A program made the translations under genes and the position numbers. Positions 24,695 through 35,052 of a stretch of 35,052 bases of DNA are shown here, piece by piece. This stretch comes from Thalassolituus sp. (GTDB lineage: Bacteria; Pseudomonadota; Gammaproteobacteria; Pseudomonadales; Oceanobacteraceae): assembly GCA_006212115.1 (NCBI GenBank), contig PDUK01000044.1:1-35052 (forward strand), written 5' to 3'. How positions within the stretch are numbered: the stretch's first letter is position 1; each line of letters opens with the position of its first letter. The notes under the pieces were generated by a model. The model was not told where the DNA came from and did not search any database. It saw only the letters and a program-made list of their open reading frames with translations.

Positions 24695-25552
24695 TTAAGG
24701 GTTTAGAGTACGCTCTGCCTTAAACGACATAGGCTCGGGCTTCCAGATGCCGATGTCTGGAGCGACATCTGCGCTGCCATCAATGCCGACGTTTACAGTA
24801 TCCCCGCCTGACAGCATTCGGAATAAGCTGATCCCCAGATTAGTCAGGCTGACTTCGAGTGGAATGTCGACTTTCTGAGCTTGCCCTTGCTCCAGTTTGA
24901 TTTGGTTCACCGCTCCTGCACCCAATGTCTTACCTTCTGCTTTCAGGCTGTAGGCAAGGGAGTTTAAGTCGATGCCAAATGTATTAGGGTTTTCTACATC
25001 CAGACTGACTAAGAGCTTCGCACCGCTCCAACTGACGTCGCTAAGGCTGATATTGCTGAACCGGATTTCCGGAAGTTTGGGAACGGGCAGGATATCTGAG
25101 AAATTCAGCGGTATTTCCATATTCCCAAGAACAGGCAGGTCGATCATCACCCGACCGTTGAGGGCGTAGTCCACCTGATTCTTTCCACTCAAACCACCTA
25201 CTGCCGCGGCAATATCGCTGAACTTCAACGTCACCGGTAACTGCACCGATTCCTCGCCATTGGCCGGCACAGATACCGAAGAATCCGGTTGTTTAACCGA
25301 GGCCAGTTGTTGTCCGCCAATCGCCAGATCCATATCAAAGCCAGCCGCATCTAATGCGAAGGCATTTGGGTTGGCAACGGCAACATCAATAAGAAGGGTG
25401 GCCTGATCCAGTGATAATGCACCAATGCTTACACCGGCGACACGTGCAGTCGGTTTCTGTACATCGACCATGCCTTGCAGTGTGGCACAAGACGCCAGAA
25501 AGACTGTAAGCAAGACGACCGTCACTGGTCGTAATACTGATATTAATCCCAT
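24695..25552 (-). CDS. Lipoprotein with two LEA type 2 (WHy-like) domains
   Basis: 285 residues. ATG at 25552 is used; a TTG codon just before it is less likely, and AGGCGG lies 7-8 bases upstream. The signal sequence ends in the lipobox LASC, giving a lipidated Cys22. Two related beta-sandwich halves follow: DQATLLIDVAVANPNAFALDAAGFDMDLAIGG (about 48-80) and GAKLLVSLDVENPNTFGIDLNSLAYSLKAEGKTL (about 177-210). The N-P-N/F core is the LEA_2/WHy hallmark. Such lipoproteins are common in Pseudomonas-like bacteria; a role in envelope stress tolerance is assumed for the plant relatives only. It is convergent with the stator operon. Confidence 0.87.
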   Translation of the reverse strand: MGLISVLRPVTVVLLTVFLASCATLQGMVDVQKPTARVAGVSIGALSLDQATLLIDVAVANPNAFALDAAGFDMDLAIGGQQLASVKQPDSSVSVPANGEESVQLPVTLKFSDIAAAVGGLSGKNQVDYALNGRVMIDLPVLGNMEIPLNFSDILPVPKLPEIRFSNISLSDVSWSGAKLLVSLDVENPNTFGIDLNSLAYSLKAEGKTLGAGAVNQIKLEQGQAQKVDIPLEVSLTNLGISLFRMLSGGDTVNVGIDGSADVAPDIGIWKPEPMSFKAERTLNP

Positions 25553-25736
25553 CAAAAACCGCCTGAAATTCGGTGAAAAAGTCAGGCGCTACTGTAACGC
25601 CAGATGAAAACGGGTTCCAGTAGGACGAAGGTGGTTCTTTTCAGGCCGATCGCGACTTATGCCTTGGCCCTCCATTTTTAAGCACGTACTGTAATCAGAT
25701 AAGGCATTACGTAATAAAAATAAAAAAGGCGTACTT

Positions 25737-27920
25737 ATGAACCCTCTCCGTCGTGGCTTTCAGCCACTGATGCTGGCTTGTGCCAGTCTGACCCTGGTCG
25801 CTCAGGCCGAAGCCATGTCGTCGGTACCACCGCCAGAACTGGCAACCCCATACACAGGCAGTGTGCCAGCGCTCGCGCAGCTCTGCGTTGGTATGCAGTC
25901 TCCGGATACTGGCCAGTGGCTGACATATGTGGAGAACCCCGGCTGGACAGACGGTCTGTCCACATATGCTTTTACAGAGAGCGATCAGACCGAAGCGAGT
26001 CGGTTTTACCTGAAACCGACCCGGGGTCATCACTTTTTGCTGCGCGATCAACAGGGGCGTTATCTCAGCACAACCTTTTCAGCGATTATTCATGCAACTT
26101 CTGAGCTAACGGAGCGTAATGAATGGCGTTTTGAGCAAGACGAGACAGCGATCAGTTTGTTTAATGCCTCTAATAGTCTGCAACTTGCCCACAAAACCCG
26201 CAAAGGGGAGTTGTTCTTTACCAGTCCTCTCGATCTGTTTACCTACAATCAGGAAAGCGAGTTTCATCTTGTCGAGCTCGATGGCTGCGAGATGTTTCCT
26301 GAGATCACAGTCAACGCGGTTGGAAACAGAGAAGCACTGGCGGGAGACCCGGCCTTACCTGTTCGGGGTTACATCGATGCGCATACGCATATTTCCTCAT
26401 ACGAGTTTATGGGCGGGAAATTTATGGCGGGCGAGCCGTTTCACCCGCTTGGCGTTGAAGAGGCATTGAAGGATTCGGCTCATCTGCACGGTAAAGATGG
26501 CGCACTGGATCTGATTGGTAACCTGTACACATTCGACGATATCAATCACCGGTACGATACGCGCGGGTGGCCCGATTTCCCTTGGTGGCCGAATCACCAG
26601 CAAATGAGCCATTCGGGTTACTACTACAAGTGGATGGAGCGAGCGTATCTTTCTGGATTGCGCATTATGGTGACCAATCTGGTTGAAAATGAGGTGCTGT
26701 GCTGGGCGCAAAGTCGCATCAATCCTGCTTCATGGGTTAACCCAAACAGCTGCAATGTAATGGACTCGATCCGGCTGCAGGCCCAGCGATTGCGTGAGCT
26801 AGAGGAGTATGTGGACGCTCAGGCTGGAGGCCCGGGTCGAGGATTCTTTCACATAGTCACCACGCCGGAAGAAGCTCGGGCGACCATAGCAGCCGGGCGG
26901 ATGGCCGTGGTTCTTGGTATCGAGGCATCCGAAACCTTCAATTGTGGTCTTAGCGATTACTGCACCCGCGAGACAATTGAGACGCAGCTCCGGGAGGTGT
27001 ACGACCTGGGTGTTCGCTCACTGTATCCAACGCATAAGTTCGACAACCAGTTGGCAGGCTCAGTCGTGGAGAGTGGTTTCATCAATATCGGACAACTGTT
27101 GTCGACCGGCCGCTTTTTCGAAACTCAGAAATGCGCCCCCCACACTCACGGCAAGCCAATGACCTCTGGTTTTCCTTTGATTGGTGATGTACCCGTCATC
27201 AAAGAAATACTGGACGCAGTGCACCTCAACCCCGAATACGATGAATCTCATCCGCATTGCAATCAGCATGGATTGAGTCCACTAGGGAGCTATCTGGTAA
27301 ACCGCATGATCGACCTGAAAATGATGGTGGAGCTGGATCACATGAGCGATGCCACGGCTACGGCTGTAATGGATATCGCCGAGGCTCGGGGGTACAGCGG
27401 TGTTCTATCGACACACAGCTGGATGCTAAATGCGCCGGGTGGAGCAGTTCATCGCAATACTCGTCGCCTTATCGAAGCTGGTGGATTTGTTGCGCCATAC
27501 AACAGCGACGCGACGGATATGATTCGTCGGGTTGATCGATATCTGGATATTCTTGCTGATACGGAATATCTCAATGGCGTTGGAATTGGTACCGACATGA
27601 GTGGGCTGGGTGGACAGCCCGGTCCAAGAGCTGACGCACAGGAAAACCCGCTGACGTATCCCTTTATCTCAGAGTTTGGCATGGAGTTTCACCAACAGGT
27701 CTCAGGTAACCGCGTGTTCGATTTCAACACAGATGGGGTAGCCCACTACGGCATGCTTGCGGATTTTATAGAAGACCTGAGGCAGCAGGCGCCTACACGG
27801 ACCTATGAGGCAGTAATGACCTCAGCCGAGGCTTATCTGCAGACCTGGGAGCGTTCCACTCGGTCCGGTGTCACCGACCACTATGATCCACCAAATCTTG
27901 ATGAAACGCTCTCTCATTAA
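25737..27920 (+). CDS. Secreted M19 dipeptidase-like amidohydrolase with N-terminal beta-trefoil-like domain
   Basis: 727 residues, signal peptide about 1-26 (ending AQAEA). Residues about 45-185 have the pattern of a beta-trefoil of the fascin type (SRFYLKPTRGHHFLLRDQQGRYLST, then EWRFE). The catalytic part starts at DAHTHIS near residue 214. Other likely metal ligands follow the M19 order: VLGIEASE, VELDHMSDATA, LSTHSW and GIGTDMSG. M19 enzymes normally have HxD in the first motif; here it is HxH, as in other amidohydrolases, so this is a variant family. Many Cys residues suggest disulfides, which would need DsbC-type folding. AAGGCG precedes the ATG. Substrate unknown. Confidence 0.82.
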   Translation: MNPLRRGFQPLMLACASLTLVAQAEAMSSVPPPELATPYTGSVPALAQLCVGMQSPDTGQWLTYVENPGWTDGLSTYAFTESDQTEASRFYLKPTRGHHFLLRDQQGRYLSTTFSAIIHATSELTERNEWRFEQDETAISLFNASNSLQLAHKTRKGELFFTSPLDLFTYNQESEFHLVELDGCEMFPEITVNAVGNREALAGDPALPVRGYIDAHTHISSYEFMGGKFMAGEPFHPLGVEEALKDSAHLHGKDGALDLIGNLYTFDDINHRYDTRGWPDFPWWPNHQQMSHSGYYYKWMERAYLSGLRIMVTNLVENEVLCWAQSRINPASWVNPNSCNVMDSIRLQAQRLRELEEYVDAQAGGPGRGFFHIVTTPEEARATIAAGRMAVVLGIEASETFNCGLSDYCTRETIETQLREVYDLGVRSLYPTHKFDNQLAGSVVESGFINIGQLLSTGRFFETQKCAPHTHGKPMTSGFPLIGDVPVIKEILDAVHLNPEYDESHPHCNQHGLSPLGSYLVNRMIDLKMMVELDHMSDATATAVMDIAEARGYSGVLSTHSWMLNAPGGAVHRNTRRLIEAGGFVAPYNSDATDMIRRVDRYLDILADTEYLNGVGIGTDMSGLGGQPGPRADAQENPLTYPFISEFGMEFHQQVSGNRVFDFNTDGVAHYGMLADFIEDLRQQAPTRTYEAVMTSAEAYLQTWERSTRSGVTDHYDPPNLDETLSH

Positions 27921-27955
27921 AAGGCCCAATAATAGGTTTGAGAAAAGGCCAAAAG

Positions 27956-28843
27956 TTAGTCAGAAAGAGGGAAGTGAGTATTCAACCAATCAATCTGAAT
28001 ACTCACGACCTTCTCAAACCACTCCCCGACGTATATATCGAAATGCCCTGTATCGAGCTCGATCAGTGTTCCTTTCTGCAGCTGTTTGGCGTACTTCAGG
28101 GTAGGTTTTACTGGAGCAACTGTGTCTTTGAGACAAGCCAGTACAAGAGTTGGTACTGAGATATTACTCGCGCTATTGCCCGGGAAATAGGTCGAGATAG
28201 TAAACCCGAATCGGGCTGCAACATGCCCCGGTATATCGCTCCCTTGGGGCTTAAGGCCGTTATAACCTTCCATAACATCATGGGCTGTCATTAAGGCTGC
28301 CGAACCGGGATCACCAGCCAGATCGACCATAACCGGTTTTTGGCGGAATGGCAGGGACACCAAATCCATCAGAGCGAGCGCACTCACCTTGAGTGAACTC
28401 AAAGGGTGCAAAGCCAGCGAGGACGCAATACCGTTCGTGAATGGACATTGGGACATGACTCCGGCGATACCGGCCACCGATGCGGCTGTGCGCAATACAT
28501 GTCCACCACTGAATGAACTTCCCCAGACGATGACCCGCTGACTATCGAGGCGTGAATCCTGTTGAGCAAACTTGACCGCATTGGACCAGTCTTCCAGCTG
28601 CTTGCTGATACTCAATAACTGACGCGGCTCACCGCTGCTATCGCCGAAGTGTCGATAGTCGAAAACCAGGCAAGCGTAGCCCGCTTCGCAATACCGTTCT
28701 GCAAACGCATCAAGACGCATCGTTTTTACGCCTCCCAGTCCGTGGGCCATCACAATCACTGGTGCAGGTGAATTGGTTTTCGGCAAGTAAAGCCAAGCGG
28801 CACAGGTGTCCTGACCGGAGGGGAAGGTAACGTCGAATCTCAT
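27956..28843 (-). CDS. Alpha/beta hydrolase
   Basis: 295 residues, cytoplasmic. Oxyanion-type HGLGG at 34-38; nucleophile motif WGSSFSGG with Ser110 (the last residue of the usual GxSxG is Ser here); Asp in LACLKDTVAPV near 238 and His in DTGHFDIY near 268 complete the triad. The layout fits the dienelactone hydrolase/serine aminopeptidase-like group (esterase or peptidase). The gene ends 35 bp from the convergent M19-like gene without a clear terminator. Substrate cannot be inferred. Confidence 0.87.
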   Translation of the reverse strand: MRFDVTFPSGQDTCAAWLYLPKTNSPAPVIVMAHGLGGVKTMRLDAFAERYCEAGYACLVFDYRHFGDSSGEPRQLLSISKQLEDWSNAVKFAQQDSRLDSQRVIVWGSSFSGGHVLRTAASVAGIAGVMSQCPFTNGIASSLALHPLSSLKVSALALMDLVSLPFRQKPVMVDLAGDPGSAALMTAHDVMEGYNGLKPQGSDIPGHVAARFGFTISTYFPGNSASNISVPTLVLACLKDTVAPVKPTLKYAKQLQKGTLIELDTGHFDIYVGEWFEKVVSIQIDWLNTHFPLSD

Positions 28844-29119
28844 TGTTGAATGCCATTCAAGAAAAAACCAACTGTCGCATATTTCATCAGTGATTGAAAG
28901 TTGGCCGGATTGAGTGGCCTTTTTTGTCCGTAGGTGAGAGGTGGGAATTCAGGCACAGTGATTGAAGACAAAGAAGGTATTGGGCTTGCTTCAGATCAAT
29001 ATCGAGTAATTTGCATTTGCAGGCCAAAATAGACAGGTGTTAATCTTCGGCTAAACGATCCATAGAGATCGTGCTCACTGCGCGTCCTGGGTAGATCATG
29101 ACCAATGAGAGACTCAAGA

Positions 29120-29788
29120 ATGAGACCATTAATCAAACCTGTGGCTGCCATATTGGGCTGCCTCGCTGCTACTACGGTTGCGGCAGCAGAACCCTTTAAC
29201 TACAACTATCTTGGCCTGACTTATGACTACCAGCGTATTGGTATCGAAGGGTTCAGCGAGGAAATAGAAGGGCACCGGGTAACAGCGATTTACTCAGAAG
29301 AACTGCGTCAGGGATTTATCTATCAGGCATTCGGGACATCCGAATTTACAGATGATGAACTGCTTAATTCCCAAGGGTCTTACTTCTACGAGCGAGACGC
29401 GATCGATGTGGGCGTGAGTCTTGGCACTCATTTTCCCATTACCGCAAAGGCGGATGCAGTCGGTACCGCAAAGGTTGGATATTCGTTCTATGACACCTAC
29501 ACGCGGCTGAAGTTTGATGACGACATCAGCACGGTTGTCGTAGACGAGAAAGGCTCCGAGCCATTTGCTGATCTTTCTGTTGGAGTACGATGGTTCCTGG
29601 ACGACTACAACAGCATTGATATCCAACCCTTGCTCGGAGTGATCGTGACCGAAGACGAGAATGACGCCTACTTTCGAGGCCGTATCAGCTCAAGGTTGGT
29701 CGGAACGTTGGAAGCCTATATAGATATGACGACCTATCTGGATTCTGACTACAGGGCGTTCGGTACAGGTATGTTTCTGTATTACTAA
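29120..29788 (+). CDS. Outer-membrane beta-barrel protein (porin-like), family pair copy 1
   Basis: 222 residues from ATG 29120; an ATG at 29105 in the same frame is also possible, but the later one has GAGAG at a good distance and opens a cleaner signal peptide (MRPLIKPVAAILGCLAATTVAAA). The mature protein starts EPFNYNYLGLTYDYQRIG and has 8-10 alternating strands (AIDVGVSLGTHFPI, VGTAKVGYSFYDTY, EPFADLSVGVRWFL), ending FLYY. It resembles the convergent 29852 product in size, the N-terminal YNY and the C-terminal SDY segment. Probable small outer-membrane barrel of unknown role. Confidence 0.75.
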   Translation: MRPLIKPVAAILGCLAATTVAAAEPFNYNYLGLTYDYQRIGIEGFSEEIEGHRVTAIYSEELRQGFIYQAFGTSEFTDDELLNSQGSYFYERDAIDVGVSLGTHFPITAKADAVGTAKVGYSFYDTYTRLKFDDDISTVVVDEKGSEPFADLSVGVRWFLDDYNSIDIQPLLGVIVTEDENDAYFRGRISSRLVGTLEAYIDMTTYLDSDYRAFGTGMFLYY

Positions 29789-29851
29789 GAGCGTACCGTG
29801 GGAGTGCCGTTGAAAACAGAGCGTTTCAGCGGCAGTCCGGTTTGGCGTGGG

Positions 29852-30517
29852 TCAGAAGTAGACTCTGACGCTGTAAAGATATTCTGGGTAGTCGCTTTCA
29901 AAGTCCTGGCGTACCGAGAAACGACCAGAAACGATATCAGAGATATTCACCTCGGCAGACAGGTCCAGTATCACGGAATCTTCCTCTTCACCGGTGGCAT
30001 ACGACACAGTGCCGGACAGTTCGAACGGTGAACCTTCAGACAAGCGGTAGCGCGTCATCAGATTGAATGCCGAGCTGTTCGTGTAAGTCACAGATGATAC
30101 GTCGTAGAAAAACTCGACATCAGTACGTTGAAATTTGGTTACGAGGTCAGTTTTGATCTCGCTGTAAGATAAGCCAGGCACGATGTGAAAGGTCGGAGAA
30201 ACTTCAAAGTATCGATCCAGTGACACCGTCAGAGTACGCTGGTCTAAATCTGCGCCGTAACGGGTATCTTCCTCTTCGAAACGCTCTTTAAGCTCCAGAA
30301 AACGTCCAGTGACACCCGCTACAACCTTGTAGCCAAGGTCTTTCTTTAGAGTAAATGCCGTTCCGGTCGTGCTCTCAGTGTCTTCGGAGTAGGGAGAGTC
30401 CATCTGGCTTTTTGCAAAGCTGGCCTGCACATAATTATATTCAATTGCGCTTTCCGCCAGTGACAGCATTGGAAACGTTGCAGCAAGGGCCAGAACAGCA
30501 GACTTTAATGAGGGCAT
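29852..30517 (-). CDS. Outer-membrane beta-barrel protein, family pair copy 2
   Basis: 221 residues, signal peptide about 1-21 (MPSLKSAVLALAATFPMLSLA). Mature part AIEYNYVQASFAKSQ with alternating strands (QRTLTVSLDRYFEV, TFHIVPGLSYSEI, AFNLMTRYRL, FELSGTVSYATG) and a final aromatic residue (RVYF), as expected for BamA-dependent barrels. It is the likely paralogue of the convergent 29120 gene. It begins about 180 bp from katG's end, with its own promoter region. Ligand unknown. Confidence 0.77.
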   Translation of the reverse strand: MPSLKSAVLALAATFPMLSLAESAIEYNYVQASFAKSQMDSPYSEDTESTTGTAFTLKKDLGYKVVAGVTGRFLELKERFEEEDTRYGADLDQRTLTVSLDRYFEVSPTFHIVPGLSYSEIKTDLVTKFQRTDVEFFYDVSSVTYTNSSAFNLMTRYRLSEGSPFELSGTVSYATGEEEDSVILDLSAEVNISDIVSGRFSVRQDFESDYPEYLYSVRVYF

Positions 30518-30620
30518 ATATGTATCCGTGCGTATGATCGAGCCTTAGCTCAGTTCTAATTATTTTTGTCGAAATACTACAGCAACTGCATGGATTATCA
30601 ACAGAAGTGGATGGGGAAAG

Positions 30621-30648
30621 AAAACGCCCAACCCCATAGGGTCGGGCG
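30621..30648 (-). terminator. Rho-independent terminator after katG
   Basis: On the minus strand CGCCCGACCC-TATG-GGGTTGGGCG is followed by TTTTCTTT. The 10-bp stem has one G-T pair. Confidence 0.88.
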
Positions 30649-30696
30649 CTTAGCTGCCAGTCATGTGATATAACTGACGATTGAGAGTAGCAGCGA

Positions 30697-32901
<2,205 letters not shown>

Positions 32902-32930
32902 TTATCTGACTGATCATTCCAGACTACCGG

Positions 32931-32950
32931 AATTTATTTTTAAATAAATT
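32931..32950. promoter_or_regulatory. AT-only palindrome upstream of katG
   Basis: AATTTATTT-TT-AAATAAATT, 48-67 bp before the katG start. It sits in the likely promoter region and could be a repressor site or simply an AT-rich UP-type element. Confidence 0.35.
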
Positions 32951-32998
32951 TTATTAAATAAATCGATGAGATAGTTATTATGTATTAGCTTCGCAGTC

Positions 32999-34192
32999 CT
33001 ACTCCGAGGCGGTTTTGTTGCTCATCATCAACATGGCGATGCAGGCCACAATGACGGGTGCAAAGGATATGACCAGCACCGTATCCCAGCCCCAGTGACT
33101 TAGTACGCCACCCGAGGCGAAAGAGCCCATCGCCATTAAAGAGAAGACAATGAAATCGTTTAATGATTGCACCTGATTCTTCTCTTCCGGACGATGACAG
33201 CGGAGAATCAGTGCAGAAGCACCCAAAAACCCGAAGTTCCAGCCAACGCCCAGAATCACCAGCATAGTCCAGAATTCGGCAACTCCGGTTCCCGATAGAG
33301 AAATTGAAGCCGAAAGGGCAGTCAGAAGCAGACCGGAAATCGCAATCCGCACGGCACCAAAACGTGCGATCAGCTGCCCAGTGAAGAAGCTTGGTGCGTA
33401 CATGGCAATGACATGCCATTGAATGCCCAGATTTGCATCGGTTTGGGAGTGCCCGTGAAATTGCATGGCAAGCGGAGCCGCCGTCATTAGGAAGTTCATC
33501 ACCAGAAACGATACGGCTCCGCAGGTGACGGCAGACAGAAACAGGGGCTGCTGGATGAGCTCTCGCAGTGGGCGGCCGCCTACTGACTCTTCCGGTGTCG
33601 GTTTTGGCAAGGTGACGCCCATCAGTACCAGTGCTGCCAGTATTGCGACAGCGGCTTGCACAAGAAAAGTCAGAGCGTAATCCGGCGACGTCATACCGGG
33701 AATAGAAAGGTGCATGGTATGCGTAACTAACTGCGGACCCACCACACCCGCAGCCACTCCTCCAGCCATCACCAGCGACAGCGCTCTCGCTTGCCGTTCC
33801 GGTGCGACACCATCGGCGGCAGCAAAGCGGAAAGACAGTACAACAGCGGCGTAAGCGCCACCTCCTATGCCCGATAAACACAGCCAGACGAATGAGTCCT
33901 GCAAGACGGCAATCAGAGCACACAGACCGGACGCTACCCCAAAACCAGTGCCAACGAGAAACGCAGGAATACGTCCATAGCGTTGAGCGATCATACCGCT
34001 CGGTAAAATACACAGAGCCATACCCACGACAAACAGGGATACCGGCAGAGTGGCCAGGAGTGGGTCGGGTGCGAGCCGGAATCCGATGATTGCACCTGTT
34101 GCATAAATGACGACGGCATTTGCTCCGGCCAAAGCCTGCGCAATGGCAAGGCGCCAGATATTGTTGGCTTGTTGAGCTTGAGAGAGTTGCAT
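32999..34192 (-). CDS. MFS transporter
   Basis: 397 residues with about 12 hydrophobic segments. The family motif between segments 2 and 3 reads GMIAQRYGRIPAFLVG (G-x-x-x-x-R-x-G-R type), and a similar TGQLIARFGAVRIAISG is found between segments 8 and 9. It lacks signal peptide or extra domains. Such proteins are often annotated as drug or sugar efflux/uptake permeases; substrate cannot be read. The ATG at 34192 has a weak CCCC-rich upstream and no strong ribosome site. It is in the same direction as katG, with 115 bp between them and no terminator, so partial read-through to katG is possible. Confidence 0.85.
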   Translation of the reverse strand: MQLSQAQQANNIWRLAIAQALAGANAVVIYATGAIIGFRLAPDPLLATLPVSLFVVGMALCILPSGMIAQRYGRIPAFLVGTGFGVASGLCALIAVLQDSFVWLCLSGIGGGAYAAVVLSFRFAAADGVAPERQARALSLVMAGGVAAGVVGPQLVTHTMHLSIPGMTSPDYALTFLVQAAVAILAALVLMGVTLPKPTPEESVGGRPLRELIQQPLFLSAVTCGAVSFLVMNFLMTAAPLAMQFHGHSQTDANLGIQWHVIAMYAPSFFTGQLIARFGAVRIAISGLLLTALSASISLSGTGVAEFWTMLVILGVGWNFGFLGASALILRCHRPEEKNQVQSLNDFIVFSLMAMGSFASGGVLSHWGWDTVLVISFAPVIVACIAMLMMSNKTASE

Positions 34193-34284
34193 GGGGAGTA
34201 CCAGACGATCCTTGTGCTTGCAGCTTACCCTAAATTGGATAAGTAATGGGTATCGTCAGAGGGAAAGGATTGTTTCAGAGAAAT

Positions 34285-34303
34285 GGCCTCCCCATAGGAG
34301 GCC
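34285..34303 (-). terminator. Possible terminator for the 34465 gene
   Basis: On the minus strand GGCCTCC-TATGG-GGAGGCC is followed by ATTTCTCT. It is 162 bp past the stop. The rest of 34193-34464 is AT-rich and holds nothing else that I can name. Confidence 0.5.
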
Positions 34304-34464
34304 GAATTTCATCTTCAACTATTTGAAAAATAAAGATATTTAAATAATTAATGAAATAAGTTACCTTGAGAGTTACCCCTGCTTTTGGTGTGGTAGAAAG
34401 AATTGAGAGCCGGTGACAACTATCGCAAAACATATTTGTCAGCTATCGATTTTCCAAATTGCTT

Positions 34465-35052
34465 TTAGTCGTTCAACCGTGTGACGCCATTTGGTTGTCG
34501 TAGGTTTACACACGGTATTCTGATTGCCGAATTCTCACTGAAGGCATTGCTGTTGGCTTCGGTGTGTAGCCATTTAACAGGCACGACGTACTCTGCACTG
34601 TCGTCAGGCGCTGCTGAGAAACTGCTGTAGTCCAATTGAGTTGGTAGGCTGGTCAGTGGTTGTCCGGCGATACAGAATTCACTGATGCGCTGTCGTTCTC
34701 CGGTCACAATACCCACGCCAACGTAACCGGTTTTAGGGATATTCACCCAAATCCGGTCTCCTTCGGCCAACATATTCAGAGTGTTGGAATACCATTGACC
34801 ACCGCCTGCAGCGACAAAACCGTGCTGGCGAGCATCCTCCCAGTTACGGCATTCGCCATGGCCAAAGGATACATAGAACTCGCCATTCCACGGTTCGCGC
34901 GCACCTCGGGTGCTTACGAGCTGTTGGGTTTCCTGTGGGTCTATCATCCAGGCGCGGGACAGGTAACGGTTGCTACCATCGCTGAACGCGGAAAAAAACA
35001 CTGCGTTAATACCTACGCCATGGCGGTTGTTCAGGTAGGTGATAATGCGCTC
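34465..35052 (-). CDS. PUA/EVE-like domain protein, 5' end cut by the window
   Basis: The frame is open to the window edge, so the GTG at 35001 is not taken as the start; at least 195 residues are visible. The first part reads RIITYLNNRHGVGINAVFFSAFSDGSNRYLSRAWMIDP. A second part (WNGEFYVSFGHGECRNWEDARQHGFVAAGGGQWY, then LAEGDRIWVNIPKTGYVGVGIVTG) fits a PUA-like/EVE-type beta-barrel that binds modified bases or nucleic acid in other proteins. Similar C-terminal halves occur in nuclease-like proteins, but that part is outside the window. Function uncertain. Confidence 0.75.
   Translation of the reverse strand, partial: ERIITYLNNRHGVGINAVFFSAFSDGSNRYLSRAWMIDPQETQQLVSTRGAREPWNGEFYVSFGHGECRNWEDARQHGFVAAGGGQWYSNTLNMLAEGDRIWVNIPKTGYVGVGIVTGERQRISEFCIAGQPLTSLPTQLDYSSFSAAPDDSAEYVVPVKWLHTEANSNAFSENSAIRIPCVNLRQPNGVTRLND

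Noticed and set aside
32971-32985. OxyR-binding site upstream of katG
   Set aside because: Only one imperfect half (ATAG-7-GTAT) is present, near the end of the MFS gene; the second half-site is missing.
32985-34013. A 342-codon minus-strand frame overlapping the MFS gene
   Set aside because: Its Cys/Arg/Ser-rich product is a frame shadow; the other frame gives a clean 12-segment transporter.

Overview
The window is a stretch of gammaproteobacterial chromosome. The rimM-trmD-rplS block, DsbC, TruC, a FadE-type acyl-CoA dehydrogenase, TrxB and KatG all have the gammaproteobacterial form. A TRAP transporter with a TatT-like lipoprotein and a large secreted and outer-membrane repertoire point to a marine Oceanospirillales-like bacterium; this placement is inference. 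I see no tRNA, rRNA, CRISPR array, insertion sequence or prophage.

Layout. 1-2229: end of rimM, then trmD, rplS and dsbC, with two strong terminators. 2231-2961: a gene-free, AT-rich region with five TTATNCACA (DnaA-box) sequences, all on one strand, set in a diverged direct repeat of about 300 bp. 2962-10653: truC, a metallopeptidase/propeller/outer-membrane-barrel fusion, a CPA2 antiporter with a Rossmann domain, two small unknown genes and a PIN-PhoH gene. 10654-11392: a long gene-free stretch. 11393-15645: a TRAP operon (TatT-like lipoprotein, binding protein, fused permease) whose codon use resembles that of the ribosomal protein gene, with a palindromic attenuator-like hairpin ahead of the permease. 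15715-18013: three tandem paralogues on the minus strand; two are secreted and the third carries a complete tandem MshEN (c-di-GMP receptor) motif before its export signal. 18289-19239: trxB. 19425-21932: fadE, broken in two places, one of them an exact 14-bp tandem duplication. 22275-24690: a compact operon of a ZorA-like stator, a ZorB-like OmpA-domain protein and a small protein with an HxxxC...CxxC putative zinc site. 24695-34192: a LEA-domain lipoprotein, a secreted M19-like hydrolase, an alpha/beta hydrolase, two convergent related outer-membrane proteins, katG and an MFS transporter. The last gene (34465 to the edge) is cut by the window.

How the parts connect. Much of the window concerns the cell envelope: periplasmic disulfide isomerisation, outer-membrane barrels, lipoproteins, TRAP uptake and an inner-membrane stator. 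The best candidates for an undescribed system are the MshEN-linked trio, which would tie cytoplasmic c-di-GMP to an exported domain family, and the ZorAB-like motor operon, which has a zinc-finger-like third gene instead of the known Zorya effectors. The DnaA-box repeat at 2.3-2.95 kb is the most notable non-coding structure and could be a DnaA-titration (datA-like) or replication-control locus.
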